Assembly (NCBI GenBank): GCA_002727275.1 | Contig: PBWO01000004.1 | Location: 1-31,526, forward strand | From: Methanobacteriota archaeon | GTDB lineage: Archaea > Thermoplasmatota > Poseidoniia > Poseidoniales > Thalassarchaeaceae | Reading direction: 5' to 3' | DNA: 31,526 nt | Shown: piece by piece, positions 1 to 7,375 of the stretch | Layout: each line of letters opens with the position of its first letter | Numbering within the stretch: the first letter of the stretch is position 1 | Translations under genes and position numbers: made by a program | Notes under the pieces: generated by a model | Told to the model about the DNA's origin: nothing | Seen by the model: the letters and a program-made list of their open reading frames with translations, nothing else | The model's database searches: none

Positions 1-2522
1 AGGTTTCCGTTCTCCAGCAATGGGGTTATTCTAACTCCTATTTGAGAGACATTTACTTCAATTTGAAGGCGATTATTATCGATTCCAGAAGATTCATCGT
101 TCAACTCCTGAACTACAGAGGTTGAGTCCAGTCTGAGCTCTAATTGATGGGTTCCTGTGCTAGAGAAGGTATGAGGGAAGGAGACAGAATCTAACATCCC
201 TCCAGCAAGAGAAGCCCTGGTTGAAGTGTGGATTATCGTTCCTGCGGTTAGGTCTTCGACCTCGATAGAATAGGCCCCAGTAGATGCTGCTGCTTGGTTC
301 TTCCAAGCTGCTTCAATTAGGATAGTATCTCCTTGAAGGGGGTTGTCAATAGAGGTTGACAGTGAGCCATCGAAAACAGACAGATCGGAGTGGGTAACTT
401 CATTCCCTAGTCCGGAGAAAACCATTGCAAAATTCTGTAATGAGCCACCGGCATGCCCTACAATGATTGACCATGTTCCCGACTGAGCTCCAGCAGGTAT
501 GCGAATTCTCTCGATGTTATTCAACCGGTCCTCTGTGCCCCCAGAAGTGCTGAATCCAGAAGCGAAGTGATTCCCGAGGTATACTTCCCCAGTTGGAGAT
601 ATTGCCTTCAAATCTAGATCGTTAACGAGCCTTGAGGCACTTTGGTTCGCTACCGCGGATCCCTCGGGGTCGTTCCATGCTATGGTTGCATCTAGACCAT
701 AGTTTCCGTTGACCTCAAATGTATAAACAAAAGAATGACTTGGTAACAAATCTCTGGAATAGTCGTAAATTACATTGAGGTCTTGGCCCGAGTTTGATGG
801 AAGTAGACTATTTTCTAAGTCCAACTGACCCCAGCCTTCTGCAGAGTTAGGGATATCACTAGCACCTAGGTCCTTAGCACCGTTAATCAGTAAGGCGCGA
901 ATCAAGTCTGATCTAGGTTCGCTGATTGATTCGACTTCACGAAGGTATTGCCTGACCATAGTGGCTGCTCCGGCAACGACTGGAGTAGCCATTGAAGAGC
1001 CGTTGAGTGTCATGTATAGTGACGTCTGGCCATCGCTATGAGTAGCGGTAGAGCAGTCTCCGCCGTTGGCCAAGATTGCTTCTTCTGCTCTAGCAGAACA
1101 AATCAAGATTCCCGGTGCGACCAAGTCGGGTTTGATTCGTCCATCACTAGTAGTGCCTCTAGAGGAGGAGCTGGCTACATTACCCTCTGGAGCACTTCCG
1201 TATGCCCCGGTAGTAGACGCACCTACAGTCAGGACATTCTTTGCAGTACCAGGCGGGGTGATTCCTCCAGATGCTAGATCCCCGGCTGAAAACAGTACTA
1301 GGAATCGTGGATAATCAACCAAGAAAGAGTCCGCCGACCTAGAGTCGGAACTGTAATCTCCGGCTAAGTTCTGATTGCCCCAACTATTGGTCTGGATTCT
1401 GGCGTTGTTGTTCCATGAGTGGCTGAACATCTCATACAGCGAACCCCAGCGAGCAAGCATTCCGGAAGAGTCGGCTTCAAGTTGATAGAAGTGGAAGGTA
1501 GCACCAGGGACCATTCCCTCGGCAAATGAGTCTCCGGCACCATCTCCCACCAGAGTTGCTGCCACATGAGTTCCGTGGCCACTGTTAGTATCGGCGTGAG
1601 AATTATCCGGGCCGTACTGATCGTAAATCGCACGGATTCGATTTTCGAAGTCACCATGATCATCGTCCAAACCTGTATCTGAAATCGCTAGTACCTCCCC
1701 TGAGCCATTCAATGTTAGACCGGAAGATAGTCTGGTACTCTGCAACTCCCCAATTGAGCTAGCATTGGTATTGTGAATCACGTATTCTGCAGACGGATCT
1801 ATTCTCAGAATTCTACCATCCATGGCAATAATTGGAATCCAAGCAGCATTGACACCCTTGGGTTGACAGATATGTGAATCGCAGATTTGGCGTGGGATGG
1901 AATTCTCAGAAATCATTTCCATGTCTTTTGAAAGTGCGAGGATGTCGGCCTTTTCTAAGTCCGGGGCAGGAGTGATGTCCAAATCGAGAAAATGCCCGTC
2001 GACACCGGCAATTGAGAATAGGTAAGGAGAAACTCTCCAAGAAATTGGTAATTCTCCTGCCCATCTTATGGAGACATCGGAAATTAATCGCTGAATGACT
2101 GTTGATTGCCCTTCAGCACTCAATCGAACCACTACAGAATCATCTGGAAAATTGTCAATAACTTCCAAATCGGACTCTTCCAGCAATGCCAACATACCAG
2201 TCAAATCAGGGCTTGAGGATTGTACAATTAGCATCCCAGTTCGTTCCAATGCAAATTGATCATACAGATTCTCTGGACCCAACGGAATAGGATCGATAAT
2301 GGGGTCAAATGAGCCAAAAGGAGAATGTAGCAAACCTGTTGCCGACCTAAGTTCGTATACTGAAACTAATGGATCTGCTCTAAACCACTCTGATTCTGAG
2401 GTAGAAAAATCACCAGAATCGAGTGATTGAGGGGCTGTGTTGAGTGATTCTGTTAGCGCCGGCCCCCCAGAAGATAACAAAAGAATAGGCAGGATAACAA
2501 GCACCCAGCGAGGCCCATTCAT
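1..2522 (-). CDS. Secreted KP-43-like subtilisin family (S8) serine protease, 3' end outside window
   Basis: An open frame of 840 codons on the minus strand starts at an ATG (2522) and stays open to the window edge, so the C-terminus is missing. The N-terminus (MNGPRWVLVILPILLLSSGG) is a signal peptide, and about 250 residues of likely propeptide follow. The catalytic triad is visible: Asp282 in SDTGLDDDHGD, His316 in GHGTHVA and Ser510 in NGSSMATPVVAGAA. Stretches such as PPGTAKNVLTVGAS, DGRIKPDLVAPG and LVNDLDL resemble the KP-43 group of oxidatively stable subtilases, including its beta-barrel after the catalytic domain. A CARDB-like beta domain starts near the left edge. By family, it would cleave proteins outside the cell. 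The residue aligned with the oxyanion-hole Asn is Asp415 (SAGD instead of SAGN). It lies downstream of gap on the same strand with 69 bases between them. Confidence 0.9.
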   Translation of the reverse strand, partial: MNGPRWVLVILPILLLSSGGPALTESLNTAPQSLDSGDFSTSESEWFRADPLVSVYELRSATGLLHSPFGSFDPIIDPIPLGPENLYDQFALERTGMLIVQSSSPDLTGMLALLEESDLEVIDNFPDDSVVVRLSAEGQSTVIQRLISDVSIRWAGELPISWRVSPYLFSIAGVDGHFLDLDITPAPDLEKADILALSKDMEMISENSIPRQICDSHICQPKGVNAAWIPIIAMDGRILRIDPSAEYVIHNTNASSIGELQSTRLSSGLTLNGSGEVLAISDTGLDDDHGDFENRIRAIYDQYGPDNSHADTNSGHGTHVAATLVGDGAGDSFAEGMVPGATFHFYQLEADSSGMLARWGSLYEMFSHSWNNNARIQTNSWGNQNLAGDYSSDSRSADSFLVDYPRFLVLFSAGDLASGGITPPGTAKNVLTVGASTTGAYGSAPEGNVASSSSRGTTSDGRIKPDLVAPGILICSARAEEAILANGGDCSTATHSDGQTSLYMTLNGSSMATPVVAGAATMVRQYLREVESISEPRSDLIRALLINGAKDLGASDIPNSAEGWGQLDLENSLLPSNSGQDLNVIYDYSRDLLPSHSFVYTFEVNGNYGLDATIAWNDPEGSAVANQSASRLVNDLDLKAISPTGEVYLGNHFASGFSTSGGTEDRLNNIERIRIPAGAQSGTWSIIVGHAGGSLQNFAMVFSGLGNEVTHSDLSVFDGSLSTSIDNPLQGDTILIEAAWKNQAAASTGAYSIEVEDLTAGTIIHTSTRASLAGGMLDSVSFPHTFSSTGTHQLELRLDSTSVVQELNDESSGIDNNRLQIEVNVSQIGVRITPLLENGN

Positions 2523-2563
2523 GGACTTGCGAGTCTAAGTAGGCTTTTTGACCGTTGATGCTG

Positions 2564-2604
2564 GATGCATAGCCTATGCATCGCTATGGGATTACATCCC
2601 ATAG
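2564..2604. repeat. Tandem inverted repeats at the 3' end of gap
   Basis: Two perfect inverted repeats lie one base apart. The first (2564-2582) has 9-bp arms, GATGCATAG and CTATGCATC, around a single central C. The second (2584-2604) has 9-bp arms, CTATGGGAT and ATCCCATAG, around TAC, and it contains the gap stop codon (2592-2594). In gap mRNA they would form two consecutive stem-loops. They also sit 42-82 bases upstream of the protease start, so they could be an mRNA 3'-end or processing structure, a terminator-like element without a clear U-tract, or a dyad operator for the protease gene. The sequence alone does not decide. Confidence 0.6.
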
Positions 2605-3626
2605 TATCTGGAGATTGCTTCATCAGTTCGTGAAACAGAAGCCATCCAGTCTGACTCGGTACCCATTAGGGCACGAATACAATCGATATTCTCAGGAATA
2701 ACATCACTCTCTTGATGGATGGCTTGGAAATAGTATAGTCGATCGTCTCTCAAACTTACGCCGTCTTCCCAAACAAATACCTCATGCAAATCCCCCCACT
2801 TTCTGCCGATATCTCTTGCCATCTCCATTACTTCTGCTGTGGTAGTCAATCGGTCTCCTGAACCGCTCATCAGGAGTACTCGGGGAGTTTTTCTCCATAA
2901 CTCAAGAATCGACTCAGTAGTCATGCCATGGCCACTTGGTAAATCAGCAGTGATGGCATGAACATGCATTATTGTGGTTGGAACTGCAACTGCGAGTGAA
3001 TTGATTTCAATTTCGGACTTTACAGTCATCAAGTCAGGGCCGTGGTGGCTCGGGACCTTTAGAACGGGCTTGATGGCATTGATCGGGCCCTTGCTTGAAT
3101 CTCCCGGATCTGCAGCCCTTCTTATCATAGTACACTCTACTTTGAGTGAGCCACACTTCTCGAATAGAGGGACCAAAGTGCGAGAAAGGCCTGTAGTATT
3201 GCATGATACTACTCTAGTCCCTTCTGCATTCAGATTGGAGGCATGATTGGCGCACGAAGTGTACGAGAGTCCTGTAAGGTCATGCTTCTCTCCGCCTTGG
3301 AAAATGTGCTTTATTCCGGCCGCCTTGTATTTAGAGAGGTTTTCTGCCCCTCTTTTTCCGGGCGCACAGTCGACCACGACGTCGGCCGATGCTAACAAAT
3401 CCGATAGCCCTCCCTGGCACTCATATCCCCCCTCTGCGAAGGCTGCAATACGGTCTGGATCGTCATGAGTACAGAATAGGGGGAATCCTTTGCGAACAGC
3501 TAGGTCACAGCCAAAACTAGGGCCAGTTTTGGTCACTCCTGCAACAACCATATCGTCCTGTGCATCAACAGCATCAGCGACTCTTTTTCCAATCGTCCCA
3601 AATCCGTTTATTGCTACTCTAATCAC
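2592..3626 (-). CDS. gap: Archaeal type II glyceraldehyde-3-phosphate dehydrogenase
   Basis: This 344-aa protein has the full length of archaeal (type II) GAPDH, which oxidises glyceraldehyde 3-phosphate to 1,3-bisphosphoglycerate or runs in reverse in gluconeogenesis. The N-terminus MIRVAINGFGTIGKRVADAV is the NAD(P)-binding Rossmann motif. The catalytic cysteine is Cys142 in VVSCNTTGLSRT. The start is a GTG at 3626, which places the conserved MIRVAINGFG at residue 1; no better upstream start is seen. It is divergent from the GXGXG protein, and a GC-rich hairpin (3640-3658) lies in the 41-base gap before that frame begins. Its stop codon lies inside a 9-bp inverted repeat. Cofactor preference cannot be read with confidence from sequence. 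Confidence 0.95.
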   Translation of the reverse strand: MIRVAINGFGTIGKRVADAVDAQDDMVVAGVTKTGPSFGCDLAVRKGFPLFCTHDDPDRIAAFAEGGYECQGGLSDLLASADVVVDCAPGKRGAENLSKYKAAGIKHIFQGGEKHDLTGLSYTSCANHASNLNAEGTRVVSCNTTGLSRTLVPLFEKCGSLKVECTMIRRAADPGDSSKGPINAIKPVLKVPSHHGPDLMTVKSEIEINSLAVAVPTTIMHVHAITADLPSGHGMTTESILELWRKTPRVLLMSGSGDRLTTTAEVMEMARDIGRKWGDLHEVFVWEDGVSLRDDRLYYFQAIHQESDVIPENIDCIRALMGTESDWMASVSRTDEAISRYYGM

Positions 3627-3639
3627 GAACAGCGCCCCA

Positions 3640-3658
3640 AACGCCCCCCTCGGGCGTT
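3640..3658. promoter_or_regulatory. GC-rich hairpin between divergent gap and GXGXG genes
   Basis: The 7-bp arms AACGCCC and GGGCGTT flank a CCCTC spacer in the short space between gap (GTG at 3626) and the upstream end of the 3668 reading frame. The position and the GC contrast with the surrounding genes suggest a shared divergent regulatory site or a 5'-UTR structure. No convincing TATA box was identified beside it. Confidence 0.4.
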
Positions 3659-3667
3659 CTGACTCTA

Positions 3668-5335
3668 TTGAATGACCTCTATCAACATACCCTTCGCTCC
3701 GAGGAACTGAATACGGCGTCTAAGCAGTCGAAGTCAAGCCTCTTGCCCGTCAGAGTCAAGACGGGTAGTATGTTGTCCCCCATGAGAAGCATGCGCGAGG
3801 TTACCGCAAAGAGTATCAAGCTCGCCCGTGATTTGGACGGAATGCTCGTTGAGGCACTTGAACGAGATCTGCTTATCAGAATTGGTTGGGGTAGAGGGGG
3901 CGATGAGAAGCCAAAGAGCGGCGAAATCGGGGCCGCCACACATCTACCAAAGGATGCCAGAGTGCTTCTACTTGGTGACCTAGGGCAATGTGCTGGAGCC
4001 ATGAATGATGGAGGTACTTTCACACTACAGGGCTCTGCTGGCTCCATGTTGGGGGCATTTCAGCGCGACGGTCGAATAGTCGTCGAGAAGGATACTGCAG
4101 AACGTACCGCTCATCGGATGTCCGGTGGTGTGGTCATTGTACAAGGTTCAGCGGGAGACGATGCTGGAGCCGGCATGTCCGGCGGTACTCTGATTGTACG
4201 CGGGCATACGGGTAAGGGAGTTGGTTCGGGAATGTACGGAGGAACTATTGTTGTGTTGGGATCAGTAGGAACTGATCCCGGGCTATCAATGTCGGGTGGA
4301 AAGATAGTGATTGCCGGTAGTTGCCCTCCGCCTGGAGAAGGAGCAACGATGCGAGGAATTGAGCCGGGAGAACTCTCCGAGATTTCCAACCACCTAGAGC
4401 CAATGGGCCTCTCTATCGAAGAGGACGCATTGGTTTTGGTTCCCTCGGAAGATACCGCTTCTGTCCCTGTGGAGATTCCAGAAGCATCCGTAGCAGAGGG
4501 TTTTGAGAGCATATCACTTATTCCCTCCTCCTCAGATAGGCTTCCCCTGCATACTTCACTTGACCCTCTGACTCTTCTGTTACCCTTGGGTTCGGAAGAA
4601 GGAGGTCTGTTATTCTCAATTCCATGGCTGATTGAAGAAGAGTCTGCTGTATCTTGGCAGGGTCATTCTGAGATGGAGCAACCCGCCCTAGTCAAGCATT
4701 CTCCTAGAGCGTGTGACTTACTCTTAATCGGCGAGGAAGATTTAGTTAAGTTCTCTAATAATCTAGGTAATTGTGCTGGGATAGTCCTAGATCTGGACAA
4801 TCTACCTCCAATGGATGATGCAGAGATTGAGGCTATACTGGTATCACTAACTAGTAAGATTGGAGAAGATTGTCTAGTGTTTCTTCGTGACGGAATTGAC
4901 AGAGTAGATCATCTGTTCAGATTGGTTGTAGATTTGGATTTGGATGGGGCTGTCATCGACTCAGCATCCCCGGGCGGGAGTAGGGCGGCAGCTGCTCTAC
5001 CTAGAATTGGACTCGCGGCTAGGGCGATGAATCTGACAGGACAGGGGCGCCATCTACTAATCGAGATGGATGAGGCACCTGGAGCAGAGGATCTCCTCAT
5101 TTGTATAGCAGCAGGGTGTTCCATTCTTGTTTCTCCGCCTCCAGAAAGTGGGCTTGAAGAGCATTTGCAATGGTTGAAGTCGACCGTTAGGGGTTGGATG
5201 ATTGGCCTTGGAGTTGATGGCTTGGAGAAGTTGAATCGAAGGAATTTGAGGGCTTTGGATTATGACACTGCCTCAATTAGCGGATTAAGACTAATCGGTT
5301 ACGATCGGCCATTGCCTATGTGGTTAGGGAACTGA
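3668..5335 (+). CDS. GXGXG (glutamate synthase C-terminal-like) domain fused to a degenerate GltB-like barrel
   Basis: The frame gives 555 aa from a TTG at 3668. ATGs at 3770, 3782 and 3791 are plausible true starts (521, 517 or 514 aa), and the recognisable domain begins only after them. Residues ~80-225 form repeated GxMSGGxxxVxG turns, the right-handed beta-helix shared by the glutamate synthase alpha C-terminal domain and formylmethanofuran dehydrogenase subunit C. Residues ~330-555 resemble the tail of the archaeal GltB FMN barrel (GAEDLLICIAAG, then RRNLRALDYDTASISGLRL near the end). The cysteine cluster and the clear FMN/glutamate site of true glutamate synthase are not visible, so catalysis is doubtful. 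pheT follows after 7 bases, which suggests one transcript. A scaffold or regulatory role is inference; the substrate is unknown. Confidence 0.75.
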   Translation: MNDLYQHTLRSEELNTASKQSKSSLLPVRVKTGSMLSPMRSMREVTAKSIKLARDLDGMLVEALERDLLIRIGWGRGGDEKPKSGEIGAATHLPKDARVLLLGDLGQCAGAMNDGGTFTLQGSAGSMLGAFQRDGRIVVEKDTAERTAHRMSGGVVIVQGSAGDDAGAGMSGGTLIVRGHTGKGVGSGMYGGTIVVLGSVGTDPGLSMSGGKIVIAGSCPPPGEGATMRGIEPGELSEISNHLEPMGLSIEEDALVLVPSEDTASVPVEIPEASVAEGFESISLIPSSSDRLPLHTSLDPLTLLLPLGSEEGGLLFSIPWLIEEESAVSWQGHSEMEQPALVKHSPRACDLLLIGEEDLVKFSNNLGNCAGIVLDLDNLPPMDDAEIEAILVSLTSKIGEDCLVFLRDGIDRVDHLFRLVVDLDLDGAVIDSASPGGSRAAAALPRIGLAARAMNLTGQGRHLLIEMDEAPGAEDLLICIAAGCSILVSPPPESGLEEHLQWLKSTVRGWMIGLGVDGLEKLNRRNLRALDYDTASISGLRLIGYDRPLPMWLGN

Positions 5336-5342
5336 GATTAGC

Positions 5343-7091
5343 ATGCCGACTTTGGATCTGCAGCATTCACTGCTTCGTTACATTCAGTCTCTCAATGAAT
5401 CAGAGCACTCTCCAGTCACTTGGTCTGATTGGCTACCTGCAATGGGGTGTCCCGTCGAAGGTAATGATAACGAAGTGGTCGAAGTGGAAGTTTTTCCTGA
5501 TCGGCCCGATTTACTTAGTCATGAATCACTTGCAAGGGCGGCCAGAACATTCTCAGAAGGCAAAATTCTCAATGCCTCAATTCCAATTGAGCCGAGTGGC
5601 CTAGAAATGACCGTAGATTCAACGCTAAGAGAAGTAAGACCTGTCGTTCTAGCAGCGGTCGTAAGAGGAGTAGATACAGGCGGAGATGAAACCGGCGTTG
5701 AGGCATTCATCCAGTCATTGATGGATCACCAAGAAAAACTTCACCTGACTCTAGGAAGAAAGCGAGCTCTGTCCTCGATCGGAGTGCATGATCTAGCTGC
5801 AGTGACGGGGCCATTTAGAGTCCTAACCGTTCCAGAAACATATTCATTCATCCCCCTAATGATGGAAGAAAAGATGAGTATCAAGCAAATATTGGAGGAG
5901 CATCCCAAAGGAGTAGATTATGCCCACCTTATGGAGGACATAGATGCTTATCCAGTAATATTGGATGCCAATGATGACATCCTATCCTTCCCTCCAATAA
6001 TCAACGGCGATCATACTACTGTCTCTAACTCGACGAAAGATTTCCTAATCGATGTCACCGGATGGGATATGAGATCTTGTGAGGCATGTTTGATGCTAGT
6101 GTGCCTGTCTCTGCACGAACGAGGTGGCAAGGTAGAGAGTGTGAAAGTGACTAGTCATTCAGGAGAGGAAAAACATACTCCCAGAGGCGATTCGGTGAGA
6201 CACAGGATACCTGAGAGATTGATAACAAAGATTCTTGGATTGGAGCTGAGTACAGAAGAAATTGGACGAGCACTACACAGAATGGGGGGCTCTTTGATTG
6301 AGTCCAGAACCGTAACTGATGGAGCAAACAATCCCGAAAAATGGGCCGATTGCGTAATTGGAGAGAAGGAGCATATTGTTGAGATGCCGCGATGGAGAAG
6401 TGACATTATGCATCCCATCGATATTGTTGAAGATATTGCCATAGGATTCGGCTATCAAAACCTACCCGATCGGCTCTCAGAAGTGCATCTCGATGCAGTG
6501 CCTTTGAGCTCCTCACACCTGCATAGGCGCATACGGTCTAGCCTACGCTCTTTAGGGATTCAAGAGACTCAGGGTCTAACCTTGTCCAATGAAAGAGATC
6601 AATTCCAAAGAGTCGGGTGGGAACCTGCAGGCGAGGTAGCAAAGATTTCGAATCCAATCTCTGTCGAACACACAATCCTCCGGCAGAGTATCCTCCCCTC
6701 ATTATTGACCCTATTATCTTCAAACAGGCATCACGAATTGCCACAGAGAGTATACGAACTCAGTGATGTAGTCAGAGATGCGGCTAATTGCCCTAGAGTT
6801 GCTTGGGCTTGCGCAGAGGTTGGCGGTGGATTCTCAGCGGCTAAGGGAGTTGCTCAAGCATTACTTCGTGACCTAGGAACTGGAATAGATGCGGTTTCTC
6901 TAGAACCTGCCGAGGGCGGACCATGGATTTCTGGCAGGGGTGCTAAAGTAATGTTTGAGGGGGCTGAAATTGGATCTTTTGGTGAAATTTCTCCTGGGGT
7001 CCTCGAGGAGTTCGGTTTGCGTTCACCAGTGAATGCAGGTGAATTCGATGTAGAGAGATTGAATCGTCTTGCCTCAGACCCAATTCTATGA
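5343..7091 (+). CDS. pheT: Phenylalanine--tRNA ligase beta subunit (archaeal type)
   Basis: This 582-aa protein matches the archaeal/eukaryotic PheT architecture. FPDRPDLLSHESLARAAR lies near residue 52. The B3/4 segment SFPPIINGDHTTV (near 220) belongs to the editing/core region. The B5 region carries RWRSDIMHPIDIVEDIAIG, and the degenerate synthetase-fold C-terminus carries NPISVEHTILRQSILPSLL. With PheS (not in this window) it forms the (alpha-beta)2 enzyme that charges tRNA-Phe. The ATG at 5343 is 7 bases after the preceding stop, so the two genes are probably co-transcribed. It ends tail to tail with a small minus-strand gene, overlapping it by 6 bases. It is slightly longer than many archaeal PheT proteins, with nothing obviously missing. 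Confidence 0.95.
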   Translation: MPTLDLQHSLLRYIQSLNESEHSPVTWSDWLPAMGCPVEGNDNEVVEVEVFPDRPDLLSHESLARAARTFSEGKILNASIPIEPSGLEMTVDSTLREVRPVVLAAVVRGVDTGGDETGVEAFIQSLMDHQEKLHLTLGRKRALSSIGVHDLAAVTGPFRVLTVPETYSFIPLMMEEKMSIKQILEEHPKGVDYAHLMEDIDAYPVILDANDDILSFPPIINGDHTTVSNSTKDFLIDVTGWDMRSCEACLMLVCLSLHERGGKVESVKVTSHSGEEKHTPRGDSVRHRIPERLITKILGLELSTEEIGRALHRMGGSLIESRTVTDGANNPEKWADCVIGEKEHIVEMPRWRSDIMHPIDIVEDIAIGFGYQNLPDRLSEVHLDAVPLSSSHLHRRIRSSLRSLGIQETQGLTLSNERDQFQRVGWEPAGEVAKISNPISVEHTILRQSILPSLLTLLSSNRHHELPQRVYELSDVVRDAANCPRVAWACAEVGGGFSAAKGVAQALLRDLGTGIDAVSLEPAEGGPWISGRGAKVMFEGAEIGSFGEISPGVLEEFGLRSPVNAGEFDVERLNRLASDPIL

Positions 7092-7304
7092 CTCTTTTGA
7101 GTCCTCACCAAGAAGATCCATTGCTTCCTTGAATGAGTCGTTCTCCAAATGGCTGCGGTCAGAAATCTTCTGTTTTGATCCATCATCTTTTTTGCGTTCG
7201 TATTCTACTATCTTTCTCTTGTCGGCCTTGATGACTCTTGGTGGCTCGGCCGATTTCTTTGTGAAAGGCCACCTTGCTGCCATGTGCTGCCAACAATGCC
7301 TCAT
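7086..7304 (-). CDS. Small charged protein of unknown function
   Basis: The frame encodes 72 aa from ATG 7304, or 65 aa (MAARWPFTKKSAEPPRVIKA...) from ATG 7283. I prefer the shorter form because its N-terminus is less odd, but no ribosome-binding site decides it. The protein is Lys/Arg-rich in the middle (ADKRKIVEYERKKDDGSKQK) and acidic at the end (EAMDLLGEDSKES). It has no cysteine pair, no membrane segment and no recognised motif. It fills an otherwise empty gap, meets pheT tail to tail, and is divergent from the SGNH hydrolase gene. Its composition looks like a real soluble, perhaps nucleic-acid-contacting, protein; that role is inference. Confidence 0.5.
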   Translation of the reverse strand: MRHCWQHMAARWPFTKKSAEPPRVIKADKRKIVEYERKKDDGSKQKISDRSHLENDSFKEAMDLLGEDSKES

Positions 7305-7375
7305 ATCATGAATACTTCGTAGATTCCGGACGAAATGGGGCAGAAATGATATCTTTCTCAGATTCCGATAGTAAC

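Noticed and set aside
1364..1663. Minus-strand 99-codon frame inside the protease gene
   Set aside because: It is in another frame of the subtilase gene, has Trp/Met-rich composition with no motif, and covers the catalytic His region that is clearly coding in the main frame.
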